A DNA stretch of 64,000 nucleotides, taken from assembly GCA_040387515.1 (NCBI GenBank), contig JAZKDP010000018.1, positions 1-64,000 of the forward strand, given 5' to 3'. A program made the position numbers and the translations under genes. The notes beneath the pieces are model-generated. The model was not told the origin of the DNA, ran no database searches, and saw nothing but the letters and a program-made list of their open reading frames with translations. Shown piece by piece: positions 16,824 to 25,360 of this stretch. The DNA is from Methylotenera_A sp040387515 (GTDB lineage: Bacteria > Pseudomonadota > Gammaproteobacteria > Burkholderiales > Methylophilaceae). Every line of letters begins with the position of its first letter. Position 1 is the first letter of the stretch.

Positions 16824-17770
16824 GAGGATTCACCTACGAAAGAGCGAACTCACTCGCGGAAGCTGTTGCTACAGCAGCGCATACCAAGGGCGCAAAGTTT
16901 ATCGCTGGTGGTACCAATCTAGTCGATTTAATGAAGTTACAAGTGGAAACACCAACCCACTTGATAGACATTAATGATTTGGGTTTGGACAAGATAGAGA
17001 CCAAGCCTGATGGTGGATTGCGAATTGGCGCGTTAGTACGAAATACGGACCTTGCAGCTAATGAGCATGTGCGGCGCGACTACGCTGTGCTTTCTCGGGC
17101 GCTGCTGGCTGGTGCGTCAGGCCAATTACGCAATCAAGCAACGACTGCTGGCAATCTACTTCAGCGCACTCGCTGCCCTTATTTTTATGACACCAATCTA
17201 CCATGTAATAAAAGAGAGCCTGGTAGCGGCTGCAGTGCTTTGGGCGGATATAGTCGACAGCATGCGATTGTCGGTGTAAGTGATAGCTGCATTGCCACAC
17301 ATCCTAGCGATATGGCCATTGCCATGCGGTTGCTTGATGCAACGGTTGAAACGATGCGACCTAATGGTTTAATTCGGTCGATTCCAATTGCGCAATTGCA
17401 CCGATTGCCAGAAAACACGCCACATATCGAATACACACTAGAGCCTGGTGAATTGATTACAGCTGTAACGCTGCCTAAACCTCTAGGTGGCACACATATT
17501 TACCGAAAAGTACGCGATAGGGCTTCCTATGCATTTGCGCTTATCTCAGTTGCTGCCATCGTTCAGCGCGACGGCGCTGGCAGAGTGGCATTGGGAGGAG
17601 TTGCGCACAAGCCATGGCGCGTTGAAGCTGCCGAGCATGATATGCCGCGCGGCGCAAAAGTCTTAACGGCAGGCCTGCTATCTAATGCGCGCACGACGCA
17701 TGACAATGCATTCAAGGTTTTGTTAGTAGAGCGCACACTTGCCTCAGTCCTTAATGAAGCGAAAGGATAA
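16820..17770 (+). CDS. paoB: Periplasmic aldehyde oxidase, FAD subunit (PaoB-like)
   Basis: This FAD-binding subunit has 316 residues. The N-terminal FAD-binding signature is FIAGGTNLVDLM (about residues 27-38), and QLRNQATTAGNLLQRTRCPYF contacts the flavin. Four cysteines, C119, C129, C138 and C157, lie in an insertion, as in E. coli PaoB, where they hold an unusual [4Fe-4S] cluster. The CO-dehydrogenase-type C-terminal domain completes it. It overlaps paoA by four bases and is followed 3 bases later by paoC. It passes electrons from the iron-sulfur clusters to the final acceptor. Confidence 0.93.
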   Translation: MRGFTYERANSLAEAVATAAHTKGAKFIAGGTNLVDLMKLQVETPTHLIDINDLGLDKIETKPDGGLRIGALVRNTDLAANEHVRRDYAVLSRALLAGASGQLRNQATTAGNLLQRTRCPYFYDTNLPCNKREPGSGCSALGGYSRQHAIVGVSDSCIATHPSDMAIAMRLLDATVETMRPNGLIRSIPIAQLHRLPENTPHIEYTLEPGELITAVTLPKPLGGTHIYRKVRDRASYAFALISVAAIVQRDGAGRVALGGVAHKPWRVEAAEHDMPRGAKVLTAGLLSNARTTHDNAFKVLLVERTLASVLNEAKG

Positions 17771-17773
17771 GCC

Positions 17774-20068
17774 ATGAAATTTGACACCCCAGCTTCTAGT
17801 AATCCAATTGACCAACTCAAAGTAATCGGTCAACCTGCTTCTCGCATCGATGGACCACTTAAAACAACCGGCACTGCTCCCTACGCTTACGACCGATATG
17901 ATGTCATACCAAATCAAGCCTATGGATTTGTGCTTGGCTCGGCCATTGCTAAAGGCCGCATCGTTTCAATGAATCTATCTGCAGCCACCGCTTATCCAGG
18001 CGTGATTACCATCGTTACCGCCCAGAATGCTGGAAAATTAGGTAAAGGCGATTTCAACACGGCTTTACTATTGGGTGGGCCCGAAATACAACATTATCAT
18101 CAAGCCATTGCCGTTGTAGTGGCTGAAACATTTGAACAAGCACGTGCAGCAGCTCACCTTATTCGGGTCGAATATGCGCGCTCAAAAGGCCTGTTCGATT
18201 TGGCTGCTGAAAAACCTAGAGGTGTTGCCAAGGATGATTCAAATACGACTTCAAAAAGCGCTGTCGGCAATTTCACTCAGGCATTTTCATCAGCGCCTGT
18301 GCAATTAGATGCATCCTATTCGACATCGCACGAGTCGCATTCGATGCTTGAACCACATGCGACTATTGCTGCTTGGGATGGCGATCAACTGACGCTTTGG
18401 ACTTCAAATCAAATGATTGCTTGGGCTGTAAGTGAAGTATCCAAGACTCTGCGCATACCCAAGGAAAAAATTCGCGTGATTTCACCTTACATCGGTGGCG
18501 GTTTTGGTGCAAAACTCTTTTTACGCTCTGATGCTTTAATGGCAGCACTTGCCGCACGTGCAGCGCGACGTCCTGTAAAAGTGAGCTTGCAGCGCGCCTT
18601 AATTCCCAACAATACAACGCATCGTTCGGCGACTATTCAGCGCTTACGCATTGGTGCAACAAAAGATGGTCAAATCACTGCGATAGGTCATGAAAATTGG
18701 TCTGGCAACTTGTCTGGCGGCGGACTAGAAGCTGGAGCAGTTCAAACGCGGGCACTTTATGCGGGTGCTAACAGAATGACATCCAACTTTTTTACCCTGC
18801 TGGATTTACCTGAAGCTAGCTCAATGCGCGCTCCGAATGAGGCACCAGGTCTTGCCGCTCTAGAGGCGGCGATGGATGAAATGGCTGAAAAGTTGGGTAT
18901 GGACCCAATCGAGTTTCGACTAAAAAATGACACGCAAGTGGTTCCAGACTATCCAGCTAAACCTGGAGCGAGTGATGCTCAATCAAATACAGCACAGGGT
19001 GCGAAACGCAATCCGCATCCGCCTTTCTCCATACGCCAATTGACAAAATGTTTTCAAATAGGTGCCGAGCGCTTTGGTTGGGATAAGCGCACTTCTAAGC
19101 CTGGGCAAGTGCGTGATGGGCGCTGGCTGGTGGGAATGGGTACCGCGTCAGCCTATCGCGACAATATAGTTACTAAATCTGCGGCACGTGTACGACTGGA
19201 CAAACGTGGTCATATCACTGTGGAAACCGATATGACCGATATTGGCACGGGCAGCTACACTATCATTGCCCAGACTGCAGCAGAGATGATGGGGGTACCA
19301 CTGGAAAAAGTCACGGTTCGCCTCGGCGACTCAAGCTTTCCCGCTTCTTCTGGATCGGGTGGACAATGGGGTGGTAATAGTTCTACCTCTGGCGTCTATG
19401 CAGCTTGCATTAAGTTACGTGAAGCGATTGCGCTTAAGGCTGAGGAACACCAGGCTAAAGCACAACAAGCTAAATTCAACATTACCGATGCGGTATTCTC
19501 TGATGGAAAAATCCAAAGTGGATCACAAAGTATTTTACTGGCTGACCTAGCAGGTAGCCGTGGTTTGGTTGCAGAAGATGCAATTGAGTTTGGCGACCTT
19601 GACAAGCGTTATCAGCAGTCAACTTTCGGTGCACATTTTGTAGAGGTTGGCGTAGATGCTGCAACAGGTGAGATTCGGATGCGGCGTATGCTTGCCGTGT
19701 GCGCCGCTGGTCGCATATTGAATCCAAAAACTGCACGCAGCCAAGTCATTGGTGCCATGACAATGGGTGTAGGTGCTGCGCTAATGGAAGGGCTTGAAGT
19801 GGACAAACGCTATGGATTTTTCGTCAACCACGATCTTGCTGGCTATGAAGTCCCTGTTCATGCAGATATCCCGCACCAAGAAGTGATTTTTCTGGATGAA
19901 ACCGACCCAATCTCTTCCCCCATGAAAGCAAAAGGCGTGGGTGAGCTTGGCATTTGCGGTGTGGCAGCAGCAATTGCTAATGCGGTTTATAACGCTACTG
20001 GTGTTCGCGTTCGCGACTATCCCATTACGCTTGATAAGTTAATCGGAAAAATGCCAACGATGGTCTAG
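17774..20068 (+). CDS. paoC: Periplasmic aldehyde oxidase, molybdenum subunit (PaoC-like)
   Basis: This catalytic subunit has 764 residues with no signal peptide of its own; it should be exported with PaoA. Visible marks are IGGGFGAK for molybdopterin binding, the GSGGQWGGNSST loop, and KGVGELGICG near the end, with the conserved active-site Glu. The E. coli enzyme oxidises aromatic and other aldehydes in the periplasm and protects the cell from them. In a methylotroph the same protection from aldehydes would make sense, but the substrate here is inferred. A short direct repeat spans its stop codon. Confidence 0.93.
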   Translation: MKFDTPASSNPIDQLKVIGQPASRIDGPLKTTGTAPYAYDRYDVIPNQAYGFVLGSAIAKGRIVSMNLSAATAYPGVITIVTAQNAGKLGKGDFNTALLLGGPEIQHYHQAIAVVVAETFEQARAAAHLIRVEYARSKGLFDLAAEKPRGVAKDDSNTTSKSAVGNFTQAFSSAPVQLDASYSTSHESHSMLEPHATIAAWDGDQLTLWTSNQMIAWAVSEVSKTLRIPKEKIRVISPYIGGGFGAKLFLRSDALMAALAARAARRPVKVSLQRALIPNNTTHRSATIQRLRIGATKDGQITAIGHENWSGNLSGGGLEAGAVQTRALYAGANRMTSNFFTLLDLPEASSMRAPNEAPGLAALEAAMDEMAEKLGMDPIEFRLKNDTQVVPDYPAKPGASDAQSNTAQGAKRNPHPPFSIRQLTKCFQIGAERFGWDKRTSKPGQVRDGRWLVGMGTASAYRDNIVTKSAARVRLDKRGHITVETDMTDIGTGSYTIIAQTAAEMMGVPLEKVTVRLGDSSFPASSGSGGQWGGNSSTSGVYAACIKLREAIALKAEEHQAKAQQAKFNITDAVFSDGKIQSGSQSILLADLAGSRGLVAEDAIEFGDLDKRYQQSTFGAHFVEVGVDAATGEIRMRRMLAVCAAGRILNPKTARSQVIGAMTMGVGAALMEGLEVDKRYGFFVNHDLAGYEVPVHADIPHQEVIFLDETDPISSPMKAKGVGELGICGVAAAIANAVYNATGVRVRDYPITLDKLIGKMPTMV

Positions 20069-20090
20069 TGCAATGACCGTCTAGTGCAAT
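20063..20090. repeat. 12-bp direct repeat across the paoC stop
   Basis: GTCTAGTGCAAT occurs twice, 16 bases apart, starting at 20063 and 20079. The first copy includes the TAG stop of paoC. It looks like a small local duplication. Confidence 0.7.
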
Positions 20091-20154
20091 AAAGCACAAT
20101 AAAAAGAATTGATTTTATGATTAAGGCAACAAGCAAAAGATTAAAAGAGGGAAT

Positions 20155-21156
20155 ATGAAATCTGCTGATTTAGAAGTGTTAACCCGCGCGCTCGAATGGC
20201 TGGAAAGCGGCTACAAAGCGCATTTGTTCACGGTTGTGCAAACCTGGGGTTCCGCGCCACGTTTACCTGGCGCAATATTGGTGGTGCGCGACGATGGACA
20301 TTTGATTGGCTCAGTTTCTGGTGGTTGTATTGAAGATGATTTAGCGGATAAAGCACGCGATCAAGCATTGCCAAAAACGCCATCCCTTATGGAATACGGC
20401 ATTAGCCGCGACGACGCGCAGCGCTTCCGTATTCCTTGTGGTGGCCGTTTGCAGATATTTGTAGAACCACTGAATGCTGCAGAACAATTGCGGCCGCTAC
20501 TCGCTAGTTTGCAGGATAGAAAACTAATCAAACGCTCTGTGAATTTGAATACCGGACAAATCAAGTTATTGCAGGTGTTGCCTGAAGGTTTACCAAAAAT
20601 CGATGGCGATTGGTTTCATACTTACTTTGGACCGCAATGGCGCTTGTTGATTATTGGCGCCAATCAGTTGGGTTCTATGCTGGCGAGCATGGCGCAAGTG
20701 CTGGATTTTGATGTGTTGATTTGCGAACCACGCCAAGAGATTCGCGATGAATGGCATGTAGAAGGCGTGACGTGGGTTGAAGGCATGCCTGATGATGTGG
20801 TGCTAGAAATCAATGCAGATGCGCATACGGCGATTGTTGCAGTGACGCATGACCCTAAACTGGACGATATGGCTTTGCTTGAAGCGTTAAAATCGGACGC
20901 ATTTTATGTAGGCGCGCTTGGCTCACACAAAAATCAGGAAAAGCGGCGCGAACGTTTACGCATGTTTGACTTGAATGAATTAGAAATTTCCACCATGCGC
21001 GGACCTGTTGGCCTGCAAATCGGTAGCCGCACACCTGCTGAAATCGCTATCGCTATCCTTGCCGAGCTTATTCAGGTTAGAGCGCAACAACTGAAAATGG
21101 GCACTGGTTTTATCAGCGATATGAGTGATATGAGCGAAGTTCGTTGCCAAGCTTAG
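20155..21156 (+). CDS. XdhC/CoxI family molybdenum-cofactor insertion protein (PaoD-like)
   Basis: This is a maturation chaperone of 333 residues. The N-terminal XdhC/CoxI domain has TVVQTWGSAPRLPGA and the GSVSGGCIEDDL motif. The C-terminal Rossmann domain has LIIGANQLGSMLA and the YVGALGSHKNQEKRRERL signature. Members bind the molybdenum cofactor, help its sulfuration and insert it into xanthine-dehydrogenase-family apoenzymes. It lies 86 bases behind paoC with a GAGGG site, in the place of paoD. It may also serve the IorAB-type enzyme upstream, which has no chaperone of its own here. Confidence 0.92.
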   Translation: MKSADLEVLTRALEWLESGYKAHLFTVVQTWGSAPRLPGAILVVRDDGHLIGSVSGGCIEDDLADKARDQALPKTPSLMEYGISRDDAQRFRIPCGGRLQIFVEPLNAAEQLRPLLASLQDRKLIKRSVNLNTGQIKLLQVLPEGLPKIDGDWFHTYFGPQWRLLIIGANQLGSMLASMAQVLDFDVLICEPRQEIRDEWHVEGVTWVEGMPDDVVLEINADAHTAIVAVTHDPKLDDMALLEALKSDAFYVGALGSHKNQEKRRERLRMFDLNELEISTMRGPVGLQIGSRTPAEIAIAILAELIQVRAQQLKMGTGFISDMSDMSEVRCQA

Positions 21157-21160
21157 CTTT

Positions 21161-21787
21161 TTAATTACTTGCTGTTGAATCTGGCTGAGTTGAATGTGAC
21201 TGGGTTAAATCTGCTGGCGTATCAATATCCGCCAAAATGCCAGCGTCATCCGTTGGCAATAAATAAATTTCATCGCCATAACGTTTAATAATAGAACGCG
21301 CGCCTTCATCGCCCTGCAGACTTTCTAAGTCACTACGAAATTTTGTAGAAAAACCAACAGGATGCCCACGCTGGTTTCGAAAAGTGGGTATGACGATTGA
21401 AGCGCCATCAGTCATTTTATTCGCTACCGCACAAATGGTTTCAGGTTTAATGTAAGGCATATCCGCCAGCGCGATCACAAACCCATCATTTGCTACTTCA
21501 AGACCAGTTGAAAAAAGGCTAGCTGAAAACCGAATTGCAGCAGTCAAACTATCGGCCATTTCCTGCTCATTTTCATTGCAAAAAATCACTTTTAAACCAG
21601 CATTAGCCAGCAATTTCGCCAGAGCTGTATTTTCTGCCCTAAGCACTGCAATGCTATTTGGAATCGCTTGAATCAAATGCTCAGCCGCAGCCAATGCAAT
21701 CGGCCGACCATTTGGTAGCAGCTGTAAAAGTTTATCTGCTGAGCCAAATCGGCGCGAAAAACCTGCTGCTAATAAAATGCCGACCAC
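21161..21787 (-). CDS. MobA/MocA-like molybdenum cofactor cytidylyltransferase
   Basis: This nucleotidyltransferase has 208 residues. The N-terminal signature LLAAGFSRRFGSADKLLQ binds the nucleotide. ALADMPY holds the metal-binding Asp and RGHPVGFS is typical of MocA-type enzymes, which attach CMP to the molybdenum cofactor to make the dinucleotide form used by xanthine-oxidase-family enzymes. MobA-type GMP transfer is the alternative, but the context favours CMP. It converges on the XdhC-type gene with only 4 bases between the stops. Confidence 0.9.
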   Translation of the reverse strand: MVGILLAAGFSRRFGSADKLLQLLPNGRPIALAAAEHLIQAIPNSIAVLRAENTALAKLLANAGLKVIFCNENEQEMADSLTAAIRFSASLFSTGLEVANDGFVIALADMPYIKPETICAVANKMTDGASIVIPTFRNQRGHPVGFSTKFRSDLESLQGDEGARSIIKRYGDEIYLLPTDDAGILADIDTPADLTQSHSTQPDSTASN

Positions 21788-21832
21788 TTATTTTTCACCC
21801 CTATCTATAACCTCTGTTTAACACACGTATTG

Positions 21833-22486
21833 CTAACCTTCGCCGCGCTTCACTTTTGCTTCATATTCACTCAGATTCACAATACCTTGCGATTCAGCAA
21901 TGGCTTTTTCTTCTGGCGTAATCGCATCTTGCACAATATCCATACGCTTCCAAGTCGGAATTGGCGTCACTTTACAGGGCTCTGGTACATATTTAGATTG
22001 ATCGATTTTCTGGTATTTATGAATATAGCGCGGGCAATTCACCCATATTTTTGTCACCGTCACCATAATCAAATATTTGGCTTCAGTATATTCCGCCATT
22101 AATGCATGCTCACGCACCAGTTTTGCCGTGCCTTGTACACGTATTCTATGTGGCGTTTCAAAATCGATAAACAGCAGGCCGACTTTGCCTTGCGCATCGA
22201 TATTGCCGACTGAATAGAACATGCCATTGCCGTCAAAGCCGGGGAACACCAGCGTGTTTTCATCCAACACTTTTACAAAACCAACACCGCCGCCTTTGTA
22301 TGACACCGTGGGCATGCCTTCTGGATCAACAGTGGACAGAAAAAACATATCGCGCGTGCTGATGAATTTCTTTTCTTCTTCAGAAATAGTTTCATGTATC
22401 CAGCCGTTATCCAGCAAGTCTGCCAGCTTGGTTGTATTGAATTCCTCTTGTAATGCGCGGTGTTCTGGTGAGTATAAAGATGCCAT
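21833..22486 (-). CDS. PNPOx-fold flavin-binding protein, copy 1
   Basis: This 217-residue member of the pyridoxamine-phosphate-oxidase-like split-barrel family has the core FFLSTVDPEGMPTVSYKGG, then PGFDGNGMFYSVGN, LLFIDFETPHRIRVQG and VNCPRYIHKYQ. Family members bind FMN or F420 and act on various small molecules; pyridoxal metabolism itself is unlikely because the pyridoxine-oxidase signature is absent. It resembles the protein at 24554-25210 at about half of positions by eye. A CGGAGG site supports the start. It lies 45 bases from the MocA-like gene on the same strand, so read-through into mocA is possible. Confidence 0.87.
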   Translation of the reverse strand: MASLYSPEHRALQEEFNTTKLADLLDNGWIHETISEEEKKFISTRDMFFLSTVDPEGMPTVSYKGGGVGFVKVLDENTLVFPGFDGNGMFYSVGNIDAQGKVGLLFIDFETPHRIRVQGTAKLVREHALMAEYTEAKYLIMVTVTKIWVNCPRYIHKYQKIDQSKYVPEPCKVTPIPTWKRMDIVQDAITPEEKAIAESQGIVNLSEYEAKVKRGEG

Positions 22487-22558
22487 ATTTTTGCCTCCGA
22501 AATTGGGTTAACTAAAGCCTAGCTAAATAAACTCAACTAGTAAATTCAGCCTTTTAAA

Positions 22559-22927
22559 TCAATCATGTAAATGAAATATCTTGTTCATGACTTTCCATTG
22601 TCCATCCACTTTTAGTACATTAAAAAAATCCGTAAAACGATGCCCAGTCCAATTATCTGATTCTAGCCTAACACTGGCAACCGTGCCCACAATATCAATG
22701 CTGACGATTCTAGCGATTAACTCTTTAGCAGGCCCATTAGCATCATTCCAATCGTATAAACCTTGAATCGGTCCTGCGAATAAATCAGCACCGACATAGC
22801 CATATATCGTCGCATCATCATGAAAAGCTGGCTGCATATCGCTACCCTTGCCGGATTTTGCACCGTCTATGTAATGTTGAATCAACTGTGTGATTACATC
22901 GTAATCGTGCATATTAGTGGCTGACAT
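22559..22927 (-). CDS. NTF2-like/lumazine-binding-like protein
   Basis: This 122-residue protein of the SnoaL/NTF2 fold has an N-terminal helix (VITQLIQHYIDGAKSGKGSDM), AFHDDATIYGY, and a C-terminal WKVMNKIFHLHD strand; the pattern fits the putative lumazine-binding subgroup. The fold hosts isomerases and small-ligand binders, and the role here is unknown. AAGGAG before ATG 22927 fixes the start over an ATG six codons upstream. It diverges from a LysR gene with an inverted repeat between them, so that LysR protein is its likely regulator. Confidence 0.85.
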   Translation of the reverse strand: MSATNMHDYDVITQLIQHYIDGAKSGKGSDMQPAFHDDATIYGYVGADLFAGPIQGLYDWNDANGPAKELIARIVSIDIVGTVASVRLESDNWTGHRFTDFFNVLKVDGQWKVMNKIFHLHD

Positions 22928-22960
22928 ATCATTCTCCTTAAGCATTTTTATGATATTGAC

Positions 22961-22980
22961 TTATTCAATAGTTGGAATAA
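22961..22980. promoter_or_regulatory. Inverted repeat between NTF2-like and LysR genes
   Basis: TTATTC and GAATAA are separated by 8 bases. It sits between divergent starts, as LysR-type operators do. Confidence 0.4.
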
Positions 22981-23033
22981 ATAGTTAATTAAGAATATTA
23001 TTTATGCTTAAAAAGAAACAATGCGAGGTGCGT

Positions 23034-23933
23034 ATGTTTAAATCGATTGATGATTTGCGTGTGTTTGTGCAGATTTATGAAAAGAAAAGCCTGACCTTAG
23101 TGGCCGAGATAAATCAGACCACGCCCAGCATGATGAGCAAACGCTTAACGCAGATTGAAAAAGAGTTTGGTGCAAGGCTGTTTCATCGCAGTACCAGAAA
23201 TATCCAGCAAACCGATGAAGGTCAACGCCTTTACGCCCAAGCGCAGCATCTATTAGAAACGATTGATGATTATGAAAAAGACTGGGGCGAACAGACTGAG
23301 CCGAGCGGATTGATCCGCATAACGGCTTCTGCCTCATTTGCGCGCATCTACTTAATGCCGATTATGCTGCAATTTTTGAAAAAATATCCTAAGATTAAAA
23401 TCAGTTTTGAGCTGTCCGACAAAGTGCTGGATATCGTTGCAGAAGGCATTGATTTAGCGATTCGTGGCGCACAAATGCACGACTCCAGCTTAGTCGCCAA
23501 AAAGCTAGGGCCATCACCAGAAGTGCTTTGTACAACCAAAGCTTATCTAGAAAATTCGCCACCACTTAATAATCCAGCAGATTTAGTCCAGCACAATTGC
23601 GTCGTACTGAATGAAAACTACAACTGGGAATTTAAAAGCGCAGGCAAAACCATGCATCAACGTGTATCAGGCAGTTTCCAAACCAATTATAGTGAAGCGC
23701 TGGTTGAAGCCGTTAAAGATGGCTTAGGCATTGGTATGATCTGCTATTGGCAGGTACACAATGAATTGCAAAGCGGCAAACTTGTTTTAGCATTACCCGA
23801 ATTCAGGCATGGTAGAGATCAAAACTTGTACGCGGTTTATCCATCACGCAGACACCTGCCTACAAAAACTAAATTACTCGTTGAATATATACAGAAAAAT
23901 CTTTCTATTCCAACATTTGAATGCCCAAGTTAA
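23034..23933 (+). CDS. LysR-type regulator diverging from the NTF2-like gene
   Basis: This is a standard LysR protein of 299 residues. The helix-turn-helix is TLVAEINQTTPSMMSKRLTQIEKEFGARLFHRSTR near the N-terminus, and a periplasmic-binding-like effector domain follows. I chose ATG 23034 because GAGGTG lies six bases before it; an ATG ten codons upstream has no such site. Target and inducer are unknown, but the shared intergenic region points to the NTF2-like gene. Confidence 0.9.
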   Translation: MFKSIDDLRVFVQIYEKKSLTLVAEINQTTPSMMSKRLTQIEKEFGARLFHRSTRNIQQTDEGQRLYAQAQHLLETIDDYEKDWGEQTEPSGLIRITASASFARIYLMPIMLQFLKKYPKIKISFELSDKVLDIVAEGIDLAIRGAQMHDSSLVAKKLGPSPEVLCTTKAYLENSPPLNNPADLVQHNCVVLNENYNWEFKSAGKTMHQRVSGSFQTNYSEALVEAVKDGLGIGMICYWQVHNELQSGKLVLALPEFRHGRDQNLYAVYPSRRHLPTKTKLLVEYIQKNLSIPTFECPS

Positions 23934-23992
23934 ATGTAGATTAAGCATGAATTAAACGCAGGATTTATCTGTATTTTCCTGTCAATTTAAGA

Positions 23993-24526
23993 CTACACAG
24001 CTTTAATACGACACAATTGAGCGACCATGATGGCGTTGATATACCCGGCACAAGCACCTAACAACACACAAACGGCCATCACCACGATTGCATTCTGAAA
24101 CGATAGCGAAAGCAAAATTTCTTGATTAAATAATGCTGGTACGCTTAAAAATGCCCAAATAGAAGCGTAGCCATAAATAATCGCTGGCGTGACGGAAAAC
24201 TGAATTAAAGTGCCCAATCGCATTAATATGGCAATTACCACAGCAATTAATACAGGCGCCCATAACGGATTTGCCCAGTCGCTCGACAAAGGGTTATTTA
24301 AAACGATTAAGGCCGAAACCCAAGCAGCGAAGGCACCTAAACCTATATGCCTGATGGTTGAGAAAAACGCTTTATTCTTGTTAATGCCGCCATCCATATG
24401 AAAAAAACAGGCCCAAGTGATGAATATGGGCCAAGCAGGAATAAACGGAAAATAACCCAAAAAATAAACTGCAATTGCTGTGAGGGTAAACCCTGAAATA
24501 GTGACCGCATTGATTGGTTTCATCAT
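23993..24526 (-). CDS. DUF1097 integral membrane protein
   Basis: This 177-residue protein has about five predicted membrane segments. WACFFHMDGGINKN and the GACAGYINAIMV end fit the DUF1097 family (E. coli YcdZ). Function is unknown. GAGGAA precedes the double ATG. The next gene upstream on the same strand is the second PNPOx-fold gene, whose stop is 27 bases before this start, so the two are probably co-transcribed. Confidence 0.8.
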   Translation of the reverse strand: MMKPINAVTISGFTLTAIAVYFLGYFPFIPAWPIFITWACFFHMDGGINKNKAFFSTIRHIGLGAFAAWVSALIVLNNPLSSDWANPLWAPVLIAVVIAILMRLGTLIQFSVTPAIIYGYASIWAFLSVPALFNQEILLSLSFQNAIVVMAVCVLLGACAGYINAIMVAQLCRIKAV

Positions 24527-24553
24527 GTTCCTCGCTATTTTTTATGAGTTTAA

Positions 24554-25210
24554 TTACGCTTTACCTTGCATAATCAAATCGACATATTCTTCTGTAGTAA
24601 TCGTGCCGCCCAAGGTTTGTGCTAGATGCTTGTCGCGTTCAGGCAAGGATTCTTGCAGGTTATCAATACGCTTCCACTGCGCAAGTGGCGCGGCACAGTC
24701 TTTTTGTGGAACATATTTAGATGTGGCAACACGCTGATATTTATGGATATAGCGCGGGCAATTGACAAAAGCTTCTGTGATATTGATGGTGACAATAATC
24801 TCTGCACCTGGAAACTCACTCAGCAAGGCGCTGTTTACATCCACTTTAGCTTCGCCATGTACACGCACGCGATGCGGCGTTTCAAAATCAATAAACAGCA
24901 TACCCATCTTAGGGTTAGCGCTCATATTGCCCATGGATAAAAACATGCCGTTGCCATCGTAACCTGGGAAAACCAAAGTTTTACTATCCAGTGCTTTTAC
25001 AAAACCAACTGAGCCGCCTTTATATGAGCAAGTCGGATAGCCACGATGGTCTATCGTACTTAGAAAAAAGAAATCCCTGCTCTCAATAAACCCTTTGTGC
25101 TCATCGGCTAATTCCGTCACCACGATGCTGGATTTAACAGCATCTGCAAGTTTTTCTGTATCAAATATTTTTTGAAGCGCTATATGTTGCTTGCCATAAA
25201 AACCACTCAT
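24554..25210 (-). CDS. PNPOx-fold flavin-binding protein, copy 2
   Basis: This is a paralogue of the 21833-22486 protein with the same landmarks in order: FFLSTIDHRGYPTCSYKGG, PGYDGNGMF, MLFIDFETPHRVRVHG and VNCPRYIHKYQ. The termini differ more than the barrel core. It leads a probable two-gene unit with DUF1097. A GAGGAG site marks the start, and a 21-bp palindrome lies 17 bases upstream. An IclR gene diverges from it. The roles of the copies may be separated by regulation rather than chemistry, but that is a guess. Confidence 0.87.
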   Translation of the reverse strand: MSGFYGKQHIALQKIFDTEKLADAVKSSIVVTELADEHKGFIESRDFFFLSTIDHRGYPTCSYKGGSVGFVKALDSKTLVFPGYDGNGMFLSMGNMSANPKMGMLFIDFETPHRVRVHGEAKVDVNSALLSEFPGAEIIVTINITEAFVNCPRYIHKYQRVATSKYVPQKDCAAPLAQWKRIDNLQESLPERDKHLAQTLGGTITTEEYVDLIMQGKA

Positions 25211-25226
25211 TTCAACTCCTCGTTTA

Positions 25227-25247
25227 ATTATCCATCTATTGGATAAT
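25227..25247. promoter_or_regulatory. 21-bp palindrome upstream of PNPOx copy 2
   Basis: The arms ATTATCCA and TGGATAAT are perfect around 5 bases. It lies 17-37 bases before the PNPOx start and is different in sequence from the IclR-type site nearby. Confidence 0.55.
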
Positions 25248-25324
25248 CTAAAATATCATTTGTATTTTTCCAAAAACATATTAATAATTAATTTGATTAA
25301 CAGTCAATAAGCCACACTATTTAG

Positions 25325-25343
25325 ATGTCCGATAAACGGACAT
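25325..25343. promoter_or_regulatory. IclR-type operator at the IclR gene
   Basis: ATGTCCGATAAACGGACAT is a perfect 7-bp inverted repeat with a 5-base centre, 18 bases before the IclR start. Similar TGTCCG- or GTTCG-type repeats are used by IclR-family proteins of the PobR/PcaR group. It is probably an autoregulatory site and may also act on the divergent PNPOx gene. Confidence 0.65.
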
Positions 25344-25360
25344 TAATTTGGATTAACGCC

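Noticed and set aside
21833..25210. PNPOx-fold proteins as pdxH
   Set aside because: Both lack the pyridoxine-phosphate-oxidase C-terminal signature and are unlike PdxH outside the barrel core.
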